Assembly: GCF_000967865.1 (NCBI RefSeq)
Contig: NZ_JXRU01000035.1
Span: 174,915-238,914, forward strand
Direction: 5' to 3'
Origin: Microbacterium sp. SA39
GTDB taxonomy: Bacteria; Actinomycetota; Actinomycetes; Actinomycetales; Microbacteriaceae
Length of the DNA: 64,000 nucleotides
This document shows positions 9,430 to 17,840 of the stretch, piece after piece (positions within the stretch are counted from its first letter, which is position 1; each line of letters begins with the position of its first letter). Below the pieces are notes generated by a model. The model saw nothing but the letters and a program-made list of their open reading frames with translations, was not told the origin of the DNA and ran no database searches. The position numbers and the translations under genes were made by a program.

Positions 9430-10319
9430 ACGAGTCTCAACCCGCCTTTCTTGACGAGGTAGCGCATGCCGCTGACGGCGAGCGCGAGGATGGTGACGAC
9501 ATAGGGCAGTGCCAGGATCGGGTCGGTGGGAATGGTGGTGCGCACCTGCAGCACCGTTGCGAGCGCCTCGAAGAGCCCGAAGGCAGAGGCGGCCAGCAGT
9601 GTGCCGATCGGATGCTTGAGTCCGAGGTACACCGCGGCGAGCGCGATGAATCCGCGGCCCTGCACCATGTCGCGCACGAAGGTACTGGTCGTGAACAGTG
9701 AGAGCTGGGCTCCGGCGAGCCCAGCCAATGCGCCCGACGTGATCAGCGCGCTCCACTGCACGCGCTGAGGCGAGATGCCGGCTTCGATGACGGCCGATGG
9801 ATTGTCGCCGACCGCCCGCGTCCAGAGACCCCAGCGGGAGTTGAAGTACATCCAGACGAACACCGGAACGCCCAGGATGAGGAGCCAGGTCAGTGGAGAT
9901 GCGGCGGACAGGGCGTCGAGCACCGGGATGCCCGACAGGAAGGGCAGCTCCACGGCGGGCAGCGGGGTCGACCGGACGTTCTGCGCCGTGCCTGTATCTC
10001 GGGTGAGCGCGACCAGTGCGAGCACCGTCCCGCCGGCGGCGAGGAGGTTCACGGCGATGCCGGAGAGGATGATGTCGGCGCCGAAGCGCAGGTGCGCGAC
10101 CGCGAGGATCATGGCCAGGATGGCGCCGATCGCGCCCGCTGCGAGCAACCCCACCCACGGACCGAGCACGGTGGCCGACACGGCGGCTCCGACGAACGCG
10201 CCCCCGAGCATCATGCCGTCGAGTCCGATGTTCACCACCCCGGCGCGCACCGTGAGGAGGCACCCGAGGGCGGCGAGGATGAGAGGCGTGGCGAGCTCAA
10301 GAACGCTGGCGAGGAACAC
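9426..10319 (-). CDS. BMP-type ABC transporter permease (second permease)
   Basis: A 297-residue membrane permease of the branched-chain/BMP-type permease family, with about eight hydrophobic segments. VNIGLDGMMLGGAFVGA and GLAGAQLSLF are typical of the nucleoside-importer permeases YufQ/NupQ. The GTG start at 10319 has AAAGGAG five bases upstream, and the gene overlaps the preceding permease gene by 23 bp. It forms a complete importer with the permease, ATPase and lipoprotein genes upstream. Transporters of this family carry nucleosides in several bacteria, but other ligands are known. Confidence 0.9.
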   Translation of the reverse strand: MFLASVLELATPLILAALGCLLTVRAGVVNIGLDGMMLGGAFVGAAVSATVLGPWVGLLAAGAIGAILAMILAVAHLRFGADIILSGIAVNLLAAGGTVLALVALTRDTGTAQNVRSTPLPAVELPFLSGIPVLDALSAASPLTWLLILGVPVFVWMYFNSRWGLWTRAVGDNPSAVIEAGISPQRVQWSALITSGALAGLAGAQLSLFTTSTFVRDMVQGRGFIALAAVYLGLKHPIGTLLAASAFGLFEALATVLQVRTTIPTDPILALPYVVTILALAVSGMRYLVKKGGLRLV

Positions 10320-11514
10320 GGCTGCTCCTTTCGGTGTCCTCTTCCGCCGTGGGAGTCACGTCGACGGAGGAGGTGTCGGATGCGGAAGTGGTCGGTCGGC
10401 CTGAAGCGCCCTTCGGGCGGCCGAGCAGGGACTTCGCCGGGTGCGCGGTCGCCAGGGCCACGGTGGTGCTCGACGCGGCCGGATCGACCACGGTGCGATC
10501 CGCCCGCTGCTCCCAATACCGCATGCCGGCGGCGAGCACGAGGATGATCACTCCCTGGAGCACCACCACGATGTCGCGCGGGACGTTGGATGTGATCTGG
10601 ATGACGTCGCCTCCGGTGCGGAGGAAGCCGTAGGCCAAGGCCATGACCGGCACGAGGATCGGACGATTCGCTGCGAGCAGAGCGACGAGGATGCCATCGA
10701 AGCCGATGCCGGTCGCCATGCCGAGGATGAGACGGTTCGTGCCTCCGAAGGCGATGGCCGCACCCGCGAGACCGGCGACAGCACCGGAGACGGCGATCGA
10801 CAGCCAGATGAGTCGCGCCACGGGCATGCCGTTGGCGTGGGCGAACCGCGGACTCGATCCGACGACGCGCAATCGGTATCCGAAACGGCTGCGGTTGAGC
10901 ACGAGGCTCGTGATGAGGCAGACCGCCACACCCAGGACGAGGGTGGTCGAGATCGCCGGACTCGATCCGACCGTGGGGAACCACGACGACGGATCGAAGA
11001 ACTCCGACACCGGGAATCCTGCGTCGGCGGGTTGCAGGAACTCCTTGACGACGAACGCGAACAGGAAGGTCGCGATGTAATTCATCATGAGCGTCGTGAC
11101 GATCTCGTCGGCGCCGAGATAGGCCTTCATCAGACCGGAGATCACTCCCCAGAGAAATCCTGCGAGGGCGGCCGCGACGATCGCGAGCGGTAGCGCGAAC
11201 GGCGAGGGACCGAGCATCAGCACGAGAGCGCCCGAGAGCAGGGCCGCGACGAACACCTGACCTTCGGCGCCGATCGAGAACATCCCCACGCGGAACACCA
11301 GGCACACGCTGGCTCCCGTGATCATCAGGAAGCTTGCATACGACAGCCACTGCGCGATGCGGCCCGGGCTCGAGACCGCACCCGAGAACAGACCCTGAAG
11401 TGCGGACATCGGGTTATCGCTCGTCAGAGCAAAGAGGCCGTAGAGACCGACGACGACGCCGAGCAGGACGAGGCCGACTGTGACGGCGGTCTTCGGACGG
11501 ATGGACATTCTCAT
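10297..11514 (-). CDS. BMP-type ABC transporter permease (first permease)
   Basis: A 405-residue permease, the larger partner of the importer. It has hydrophobic segments from residue 10 to about 350, including FSIGAEGQVFVAALLSGALV and GLAGAAIAFGGTNRLI, which match YufP/NupP proteins. The last 60 residues are hydrophilic and Thr/Ala/Ser-rich, a cytoplasmic tail longer than usual. ATG at 11514 has GAGGA six bases upstream and overlaps the ATPase stop (ATGA); an internal ATG two codons later is possible. Its end overlaps the second permease gene. Confidence 0.9.
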   Translation of the reverse strand: MRMSIRPKTAVTVGLVLLGVVVGLYGLFALTSDNPMSALQGLFSGAVSSPGRIAQWLSYASFLMITGASVCLVFRVGMFSIGAEGQVFVAALLSGALVLMLGPSPFALPLAIVAAALAGFLWGVISGLMKAYLGADEIVTTLMMNYIATFLFAFVVKEFLQPADAGFPVSEFFDPSSWFPTVGSSPAISTTLVLGVAVCLITSLVLNRSRFGYRLRVVGSSPRFAHANGMPVARLIWLSIAVSGAVAGLAGAAIAFGGTNRLILGMATGIGFDGILVALLAANRPILVPVMALAYGFLRTGGDVIQITSNVPRDIVVVLQGVIILVLAAGMRYWEQRADRTVVDPAASSTTVALATAHPAKSLLGRPKGASGRPTTSASDTSSVDVTPTAEEDTERSSRVPRQRS

Positions 11515-13079
11515 GGGGATTCCTCGGTCTTGTCTCCGAGCATCAGGGTGCCCAGACGCGCGATGTCGACGTCTTCAGAGTTCTGCAGGTCGGCCACCGC
11601 TCTCCCCTCGCGGAAGATGACGATGCGGTCGGCGATCGCCAGAACCTCGTCGAGATCGCTGGACTGCACGATCACCGCGGCGCCCCGATCCGCAGCGTCG
11701 GACAGACGCTGGTGGACACTCGCGATGGCCCCGATGTCCAGCCCACGAGTCGGCTCGCACACGATCAACAGCCGTGGGTCGGTCGAGATCTCGCGGGCCA
11801 GGACGATCTTCTGGATGTTGCCGCCGGACAGCGTGCCCGCTCGTTGTTCCGCGTCACGACAGCGAATGTCGAACCGTGCAATCATCTCGTCGGCGTGGGA
11901 CCTCGAGGCGCGTCGGCGGAGGAAGCCGCCGCGGACGAATCGAGGATCGGTCAGACGGTTGGCGATGAGGTTCTCCCGGATCGAGAGGTCGCGCGCGACG
12001 CCGGCCATCAGGCGGTCTTCGGGAACGTAGGACACCCCTCGGCGCATGGCCGTGAGGCGATCCCATCGGGTGCGCACCTGACCGTCGAAGAAGATCTGAC
12101 CGCCCGTGCGCGGGCGCGCACCGGCGAGGGCCTGACAGAACGTCTGGTGCCCCTGCCCGTCGATTCCGACGAGCCCGAGGATCTCGCCGCTCCGCACGCT
12201 CAGCGAGACCCCCTGGACGCGGGCTGAGGAGTCGGCCGCCACATCGAGATCCGTGACGGTCATGACATCCTCCCCCGGTGCGCGGCCGGAGCGCGTCACC
12301 ACCGGACTCTCTCCACCGACCATGTCCGACACCAGCCGATCGGTCGTGACCGAGCCCGTCCGGTGTGCGGCCACGACGCGACCGTGTCGCATGACGGTGA
12401 TGTCCTGCGTGAGCAGCTCGACCTCCTCGAGCTTGTGCGTGATGAAGAGGACGGAGACCCCGGAGGCACGCAGACGTCGCACCGCCTCGAAGAGCCCGAG
12501 GCGCTCTTGCGGGGCCAACAGAGCGGTCGGCTCATCGAGGATCAGGATGCGGGCGCCTCGGTAGAGGGCCTTGAGGATCTCCACTCGTTGCTGCTGAGCG
12601 ATGGTGAGCTGATCGACGCGCCGGGTGAGCGGCACAGCGAGCCCCGACTCCTGGGCGACCTGAGCGATGCGTGCGCGGGCGACGGATCGTTTCACACCGA
12701 GGGGTGAACTGACTTCTGCGCCGAGCGAGATGTTGTCCAGGGCAGTGAGCTCGCCGACGAGACCGAAGTGCTGGAACACCATTCCGACACCCGCGGCGAT
12801 GGCATCGCCGGGTCGGCGGAAGTCCTGAACCGCGCCGTCGATGACGACTTGGCCGGAGTCGGGTCGTTCCACGCCGAAGAGGATCTTCATGAGCGTCGAC
12901 TTGCCCGCGCCGTTCTCGCCGAGCACCGCGTGCACGGTGCCCCGACGGAGGGTGAGATTCACACCGTCGTTCGCCGCGACACCGCCGTACCTCTTGACGA
13001 TGTCGTGGAGCGTGAGCACGACCTCGTCCTCGGGGGGCGCTCCGCCCTCCGACGACGAGGCCTGCAGTGTCCGGGTCAT
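11511..13079 (-). CDS. BMP-type ABC transporter ATP-binding protein (two ATPase domains)
   Basis: A 522-residue tandem ATPase energising the importer. The first domain has Walker A GENGAGKST (near residue 55) and LILDEPTALL; the second has GLVGIDGQGHQTFCQALAG in place of a canonical Walker A, then TLSGGNIQKIVLAREI and LIVCEPTRGLDIGA. A degenerate second nucleotide site is normal in this RbsA/YufO group. Its ATG is one base after the lipoprotein stop, so the two are probably translationally linked. Confidence 0.93.
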   Translation of the reverse strand: MTRTLQASSSEGGAPPEDEVVLTLHDIVKRYGGVAANDGVNLTLRRGTVHAVLGENGAGKSTLMKILFGVERPDSGQVVIDGAVQDFRRPGDAIAAGVGMVFQHFGLVGELTALDNISLGAEVSSPLGVKRSVARARIAQVAQESGLAVPLTRRVDQLTIAQQQRVEILKALYRGARILILDEPTALLAPQERLGLFEAVRRLRASGVSVLFITHKLEEVELLTQDITVMRHGRVVAAHRTGSVTTDRLVSDMVGGESPVVTRSGRAPGEDVMTVTDLDVAADSSARVQGVSLSVRSGEILGLVGIDGQGHQTFCQALAGARPRTGGQIFFDGQVRTRWDRLTAMRRGVSYVPEDRLMAGVARDLSIRENLIANRLTDPRFVRGGFLRRRASRSHADEMIARFDIRCRDAEQRAGTLSGGNIQKIVLAREISTDPRLLIVCEPTRGLDIGAIASVHQRLSDAADRGAAVIVQSSDLDEVLAIADRIVIFREGRAVADLQNSEDVDIARLGTLMLGDKTEESP

Positions 13080-13080
13080 G

Positions 13081-14130
13081 TCACTCGCCCGTCAGGAGGG
13101 ATTCGTATTCGCCTGCCGCCACGGCCTCGGTGATCGCATCCACCTGATCCCGGATCTCCTGCGGGACGGTCTCCGTGTACAGGTCGGACTCCACGATCCA
13201 GATCGATCCGTCCGCCACGCCGAACGAGCGCGTCTCTCCCACTGGCAGGGTGCCAGCGCCGGCCTGGGCGACGGCGTCCTGCACCGACTCCCGTGTGCTC
13301 GTGGTCGCCGCGGTAAGGACCACCGGGGTCCCGTTGATCTCCGGACTCGTCGTCTGCACCTCGGCGTTGCCGATCGCCCAGACCTCGCCGTCTGCAGCCG
13401 CCTCGAAGACGCCGGTGTCGGTGCCTCCGGACGCGGTGAAAACGATCTCGGCCCCCTGTCCGATCATGTCGGCGGCGATCGCCTTACCCTTGACCGGGTC
13501 GGCGAACGAACCCGCATATGCCTTCAGCACTTTCACGTCGGGAGCTACGGAGGCGACTCCGGCCTCGAAACCGTCGATGTAGTCGTTGATGGTCGGGATG
13601 TCCTGACCCCCGACGACTCCGACGACGCCGGTGCCGGTGACGCGGTCGACACCGGAGGATGTCTCGAGCAGTCCGGCGAGCACTCCGGCAAGGAAGCCGG
13701 TCTCGTCATAGCGGTAGGTGATCGAGTAGACGTTCGGAGCGTCGACCACGGCGTCGAAGATCGCGAACTGCTTGTCGGGGAAGCGGGTGGCCGCCTGTGT
13801 GAGCAGGTCGACCATGGCGAAGGTCGACGTGATGATCGTGGCGCTCTCACCGTTGGCGAGATCGTCGAGCGCAGGTTGCCAACGGGTGGGCTCGTACCCG
13901 GCCTCCACGATCTGAGTGGTCCAACCGGCCTGCTCGGCGCCGGCCTCCACGCCCGTAATGGCCTGATCGAAGAATCCGCCGTCGCCGGCGGTGCCGGGCA
14001 CCATCATCGCTACGGATTCTGAGCCGGTCGAGCCGGAACCGGAATCGGATGATGTCCCGGAGCATCCGGTGAGAACGAGCGCCGCGACGCTCGTCGCGCC
14101 GAAGGCGACGGAAAGGCTTCTGGTACGCAT
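13081..14130 (-). CDS. BMP-family substrate-binding lipoprotein
   Basis: A 349-residue lipoprotein that captures the importer ligand outside the membrane. It has a type II signal peptide with lipobox VLTGC (Cys near residue 23), a Ser/Gly linker, then the BMP fold (GDGGFFDQAITGVEAGAEQAG, FDAVVDAPNVYSITYRYDE, TGVVGVVGGQDIPTINDYIDGF). The ATG at 14130 is preferred over a GTG two codons earlier because GAGGAG sits five bases before it. It is first in the operon, and an operator-like palindrome lies 60-80 bp upstream. Purine nucleosides are the best-known ligands of this family. Confidence 0.93.
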   Translation of the reverse strand: MRTRSLSVAFGATSVAALVLTGCSGTSSDSGSGSTGSESVAMMVPGTAGDGGFFDQAITGVEAGAEQAGWTTQIVEAGYEPTRWQPALDDLANGESATIITSTFAMVDLLTQAATRFPDKQFAIFDAVVDAPNVYSITYRYDETGFLAGVLAGLLETSSGVDRVTGTGVVGVVGGQDIPTINDYIDGFEAGVASVAPDVKVLKAYAGSFADPVKGKAIAADMIGQGAEIVFTASGGTDTGVFEAAADGEVWAIGNAEVQTTSPEINGTPVVLTAATTSTRESVQDAVAQAGAGTLPVGETRSFGVADGSIWIVESDLYTETVPQEIRDQVDAITEAVAAGEYESLLTGE

Positions 14131-14189
14131 GGTCACTCCTCTTCGAGGTCCACATCACCGGCGTGCGGGATTGCAGGGTGGGTGGTCCG

Positions 14190-14210
14190 ACTGGTATAAC
14201 CAGTAATACC
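14190..14210. promoter_or_regulatory. Candidate GntR (FCD) operator, divergent importer/aminotransferase promoters
   Basis: ACTGGTATAACCAGT (14190-14204) contains the FadR/FCD-type consensus TGGTNNNACCA. A second overlapping dyad, GGTATAACCAGTAATACC (14193-14210), matches the sequence at 17111-17128 at 14 of 18 positions. TATAAC and TTATAC -10-like hexamers fall inside it on the two strands. Binding here would repress both the importer operon and the aminotransferase operon. Confidence 0.7.
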
Positions 14211-14290
14211 GCAGATCGAATCCAAGACGCAAGCACGTCGAGCGGAAATAACGCAGGCGAAACAAGATCGCAACATCCCAAGGAGGGGTC

Positions 14291-15613
14291 ATGACCACGG
14301 TCACCTCGGCGCTGGAGCTCTATACGCACAGGACGCCGACCTCGAAGCGCCTGTTCGACGAAGCGCGACGAATCATTCCCGGTGGAGTGTCGCGCGCGAC
14401 CCTCGCGTTCGAGCCGTATCCGTTCTACGCTGCCGACGCGGCCGGAGCGGTCATCACCGACGTCGACGGCAACGACTACATCGACCTCGTAAACAACTAC
14501 ACGAGCCTGCCGCACGGCCACGGACATCCTGGGACCACCCGTGCTGCCACCGCGCAACTCGCGGTCTCATCCGCGATCGGCGCCGCGCACACGCTGGAAG
14601 CCGAGTTCGCCGCCGAACTCCGCGGCCGCATTCCCGCCGCGGAACGTCTCCATTTCACGACCACTGGCTCGGAGGCTGTCGGCTTCGCCGTGCGCATGGG
14701 TCGCGTGGCTACTGGACGCACGCGTGTGCTGAAATTCGAGGGCGGGTTCCACGGTTCGCACAACGAGCTCTACCAGGACATCGCCGTCTCGCCCACCCTC
14801 GATAGTGGCACCGCCGTGCCTGCGCGTCCGGCGTCGGCAGGACTCGAACCGACGGGCACCATCACAGCGGTCTACAACGATCCCGAATCCGTTCGGGCCG
14901 CCTTCGCTCGCTGGGGCGGAGAGATCGCCGTGGTCGTGGTTGAACCGTTCCTCGGAAACGCCGCGCTTGTCACGGCAGAACCCGCATTCCTCGACGCGAT
15001 CTTCGAGATCGCTCATGGGCACGGCGCGCTCGTGCTCTTCGACGAGGTACAGTCGCTGCGGGCCGGCTTCCATGGCGCGCAGGGCATCTGGGGATATACG
15101 CCCGACCTCGTCGCCCTCGGCAAGATCATGGGCGGAGGTCACCCGCTCGCGGCATTCGGCGGACGTGCAGAACTGTTCGAGTCGTTGCAGGGCCCGGATC
15201 CGGCGGTGCTGCAGACGGGCACGTTCACCGCGACCCCCGTCGCCCTCGCGGCGGGGCAGGCCGCGATGGCCGAACTGGATCCCGCCGCATATGAAGGTCT
15301 CGAGCGTCGAACCGAGAGGCTTCGGAGCGGCATCCGCGACCGTTTCGGTCGCGCGGGCGTCCCGGTACGGGTGAACGGCATCGGATCGATGTTCAACATC
15401 TCGATCTCGGATGTGGACGTGCGGTCGTTCCGAGCATTCCGCGCCGCCGACACGTCGTTGTTCTCGGCGCTGCGACTTGAGATGCTGAACCGGGGCGTGC
15501 TCATCATGCCTCGCGGAACGGGGTGCCTGAGTACCGCCGTAACCGATTCACAGGTCGACCATGTCCTGGTCGCGATCGAGGAAGGTCTGACGGCCGTGAG
15601 GGGAAACCGATGA
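14291..15613 (+). CDS. Class III PLP aminotransferase, glutamate-1-semialdehyde-mutase-like
   Basis: A 440-residue fold-type I aminotransferase. It shows the HemL-like start IIPGGVSRA, TTTGSEAVGFAVRMGR for PLP phosphate binding, LVLFDEVQSLR with the PLP aspartate, and LVALGKIMGGGHPLAAFGG with K278 as the PLP lysine. AGGAGG lies four bases before the ATG. It is probably not the haem-biosynthesis mutase, given its catabolic setting; related proteins transaminate amino sugars, beta-amino acids or small aldehydes. It is coupled to the SDR gene by ATGA. Confidence 0.88.
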   Translation: MTTVTSALELYTHRTPTSKRLFDEARRIIPGGVSRATLAFEPYPFYAADAAGAVITDVDGNDYIDLVNNYTSLPHGHGHPGTTRAATAQLAVSSAIGAAHTLEAEFAAELRGRIPAAERLHFTTTGSEAVGFAVRMGRVATGRTRVLKFEGGFHGSHNELYQDIAVSPTLDSGTAVPARPASAGLEPTGTITAVYNDPESVRAAFARWGGEIAVVVVEPFLGNAALVTAEPAFLDAIFEIAHGHGALVLFDEVQSLRAGFHGAQGIWGYTPDLVALGKIMGGGHPLAAFGGRAELFESLQGPDPAVLQTGTFTATPVALAAGQAAMAELDPAAYEGLERRTERLRSGIRDRFGRAGVPVRVNGIGSMFNISISDVDVRSFRAFRAADTSLFSALRLEMLNRGVLIMPRGTGCLSTAVTDSQVDHVLVAIEEGLTAVRGNR

Positions 15614-16359
15614 TCGCAATCGATCTGTCCGGACGCACGGCCGTGGTCACCGGCGGCTCCGCCGGCATAGGCGCGGCGTGCGTCACCGCACTGCAGGCCG
15701 CAGGAGCCCGTGTGCTCTCGCTCGACCCGAGCCTTCCCAGCTCCAGCGCGCCCGACGTGGCAGTGGTCGGCGACGTGACCGACCCCTCGGCCCGCCGCGA
15801 CGTACTTCGCCGGGCCGAAGGTGCAGACATTCTCGTGAACAACGCGGCGATCCAGTACGAGCAGCGCTTGGGCGAGACGAGTTTGGAAGATCTTGAACGG
15901 CTGCTGCGCGTGAACGTCATCGGCGCGGTCGAGATGACGCGCGAGTTCGGCGCCGATGCGCCGGCCGGGGGCGCGATCATCAACATGGGTTCAGTGCTCG
16001 GAGTCACGGGCGACCCCGCTCTGGCGGTCTACAGCGTGAGCAAAGGCGCTGTGATTAACCTCACGCGCACGGCCGCGCTCGAGTACGCCGGCCGACTGAG
16101 AGTGAACGCCGTTCTCCCAGGAGCGATACGCACCCCGCTGACCACCAGGGCATGGGATGCGACCGGCGATGCGCGCGGCGCCGAGAAACGCATGTCTGCG
16201 ATCTATCCAGTCGGCCGCGTCGGCGAGCCGCATGAGGTCGGCGCCGTGGTCGCGTTCCTCGCCAGCCCGCTCGCCTCCTTCATCAACGGCGCGCTCCTCA
16301 CTGTCGACGGAGGGCTTCTGGCAGCCAACGCCGAGTGGGCCCTGGAGCGGCTCGGCTGA
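15610..16359 (+). CDS. SDR-family oxidoreductase
   Basis: A 249-residue classical short-chain dehydrogenase. The cofactor loop TGGSAGIG is at residues 14-21, followed by NNAA and the active site (Ser in INMGSVLG, Tyr/Lys in YSVSK). DPSLP after beta-2 has an acidic residue, favouring NAD(H). The ATG is inside the stop of the aminotransferase gene, so the two act together, perhaps oxidising an alcohol whose carbonyl is then transaminated. The substrate is unknown. A longer in-frame start at 15523 would overlap the aminotransferase by 90 bp and is rejected. Confidence 0.88.
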   Translation: MIAIDLSGRTAVVTGGSAGIGAACVTALQAAGARVLSLDPSLPSSSAPDVAVVGDVTDPSARRDVLRRAEGADILVNNAAIQYEQRLGETSLEDLERLLRVNVIGAVEMTREFGADAPAGGAIINMGSVLGVTGDPALAVYSVSKGAVINLTRTAALEYAGRLRVNAVLPGAIRTPLTTRAWDATGDARGAEKRMSAIYPVGRVGEPHEVGAVVAFLASPLASFINGALLTVDGGLLAANAEWALERLG

Positions 16360-16378
16360 GTACCCCGAAAGCAGCCAG

Positions 16379-16399
16379 GCCCCGCCGGACCGGCGGGGG
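16379..16399. terminator. GC-rich hairpin between convergent SDR and gntR genes
   Basis: CCCCGCCGG and CCGGCGGGG form nine-base complementary arms in the 63-bp gap between convergent genes. No T-tract is seen, as is common for actinobacterial hairpin terminators. Confidence 0.6.
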
Positions 16400-16422
16400 C
16401 TCCGCCCGGGGGGCGAGCAGGC

Positions 16423-17085
16423 TCAGCCGAGCAGCGAGCGGAGGAAGTCCCGGTGGTGGTCATACAGCGCCCGTGTCGCGGCGAGTGCGCCGACCAGCTC
16501 GCCGTCGATCACGCCCTCGGCGAGAGCGCGATGGTCCGCGAGGATCTCCTGACTCATCGCCCGTCCGTGCGGGCTGACGCGGATGGTCTGCGCGATCTCG
16601 TCGTTGATGTCGTCCCACAGCTTTTGCAACAATGGCGAACGCGCCGCTCGCACGATCGCCCTGTGTAACTCCAGGTCCGCGGCGGAGGTGTCGTCCGCGC
16701 TACGCACAGCACGCTCGAGCGCGTCCAACGCGGCACGCACCGCGGCCTTCTCGTGTGTATCGGCGCGTACCGCAGCGAGGCGGAGGGCCCCCGACTCGAT
16801 CGCCTCGCGCGCATCGACGACATCGATCAGGCCGTAGTCCGTCGTCTGTTCTGTGGAGACGTCCGCATTGACGACGAACGCCCCCCTTCCCATCTGCACA
16901 TCGATCACGTCGAGCATGCTCAGCATCCCCAGCGCTTCTCGGACGACCGGACGGCTGACGCCGTAGGTCTCCGCGAGCTGTCGTTCCGACGGGAGCTTCC
17001 CGCCCACCGGGTGAAGTCCCTCGCGGATCTCCCGCAACAGGTCGTCGGCGACGCGCGCCCGTTGCGTGCTCGTGCCGTCTTTCAT
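16423..17085 (-). CDS. GntR-family regulator, FadR/FCD type (locus repressor candidate)
   Basis: A 220-residue regulator. The N-terminal winged helix spans about residues 10-75 (GGKLPSERQLAETYGVSRPV, then VREALGMLSMLDVI). The C-terminal helical FCD domain has the histidine/acid pattern LELHRAIVRAA and DHRALAEGVIDGE, typical of metal-assisted carboxylate sensing. AGGAGG precedes the ATG. It sits between the two catabolic operons, and matching dyads lie in its own promoter region and at 14.2 kb, so autoregulation and control of all the operons are likely. The inducer is probably a pathway acid or sugar phosphate. Confidence 0.92.
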   Translation of the reverse strand: MKDGTSTQRARVADDLLREIREGLHPVGGKLPSERQLAETYGVSRPVVREALGMLSMLDVIDVQMGRGAFVVNADVSTEQTTDYGLIDVVDAREAIESGALRLAAVRADTHEKAAVRAALDALERAVRSADDTSAADLELHRAIVRAARSPLLQKLWDDINDEIAQTIRVSPHGRAMSQEILADHRALAEGVIDGELVGALAATRALYDHHRDFLRSLLG

Positions 17086-17098
17086 GGCTTCCTCCTGG

Positions 17099-17141
17099 AC
17101 CGGATAATTGGTCTATCCGGTAAGACCAGTTTGAGTATACT
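17099..17141. promoter_or_regulatory. GntR operator pair and leaderless promoter of the cyclase operon
   Basis: ACCGGATA (17099-17106) and TATCCGGT (17114-17121) are perfect inverted arms. GGTCTATCCGGTAAGACC (17111-17128) is a second dyad matching the 14.2 kb site at 14 of 18 positions. TATACT (17136-17141), preceded by TTGAG, is a good -10 box. Its distance to the ATG at 17148 puts transcription start at the start codon, so the message should be leaderless. The dyads occupy the -35 region, a position suited to repression. Confidence 0.75.
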
Positions 17142-17147
17142 ACGAAC

Positions 17148-17819
17148 ATGACTCAGGACAGCGAGGGTGACGGTGCCCGGAACAGATTCATCGACCTGAC
17201 GATCCCGATCGCGCACGGGATGGACGCCTTTCCGGGCGAGCCGACAGCTCGCTTCACTCCATTCTCGACGCATCAGGATTCGGGCATCGAGATGTGGAGC
17301 GTCGACATCTTCAGTCAGCTCGGCACGCACGTCGACGCCCCCTCGCATTTCATCGCTGGAGGCCCGACCAACGAACGTCTGCCTCTGGAATCGATGATCG
17401 GTCGCGTCGCCGTCGTCGACGTGACTGCGGCTCCCGGAACACCTCTCACCGCGGCACATCTTGCAGATTCTATCCAACGCATCCGCTCCGCCGGCAGGGT
17501 GATCCTTCGCTCAGGCTGGGACACCCGGCTGGGCACCTCCGCGTATTGGGAGGGATTCGCTGAGATGACGCCGGAGGCCGCGGAGCTTCTCGTCGAGGCG
17601 GGTGTTCGCTTTGTCGGCATAGACACTCCCACACCGTCGCTCACACACCTGCACGACGTGCATCGCATCCTGCTCGGTGCCGGGTGCGTGCTGGCGGAGT
17701 GCCTCGTCAACACGGCAGAACTCTCCGCCGAGTCCTTCGTCATCTGTCTGCCGCTCCCTCTGGTAGGGATCGACGGAGCCCCGGCTCGAATCATCGCCAT
17801 GGAACCCCTGCGCGACTGA
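17148..17819 (+). CDS. Cyclase / kynurenine-formamidase-like metal hydrolase
   Basis: A 223-residue member of the cyclase family. GTHVDAPSHF (residues 59-68) supplies the His-Asp-His metal site, and GIDTPTPSLTHLHDVHRILL is the second conserved block. Family members hydrolyse amides such as N-formylkynurenine or cyclic amides and lactones. No Shine-Dalgarno is seen, consistent with the leaderless promoter. It is followed after 21 bp by the nucleoside-hydrolase homologue. No other tryptophan-degradation genes are present, so formamidase is not assumed. Confidence 0.88.
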   Translation: MTQDSEGDGARNRFIDLTIPIAHGMDAFPGEPTARFTPFSTHQDSGIEMWSVDIFSQLGTHVDAPSHFIAGGPTNERLPLESMIGRVAVVDVTAAPGTPLTAAHLADSIQRIRSAGRVILRSGWDTRLGTSAYWEGFAEMTPEAAELLVEAGVRFVGIDTPTPSLTHLHDVHRILLGAGCVLAECLVNTAELSAESFVICLPLPLVGIDGAPARIIAMEPLRD

Positions 17820-17840
17820 ACCCCAAGGAAAGGAACCATC

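Noticed and set aside
14291..15613. Haem-biosynthesis glutamate-1-semialdehyde mutase (hemL)
   Set aside because: The similarity is to the family only; it is co-transcribed with an SDR in a GntR-controlled catabolic locus and no other haem gene is near.
17148..17819. Kynurenine formamidase of a tryptophan degradation pathway
   Set aside because: The fold fits, but no tryptophan dioxygenase or kynureninase gene is present and the operon context is different.
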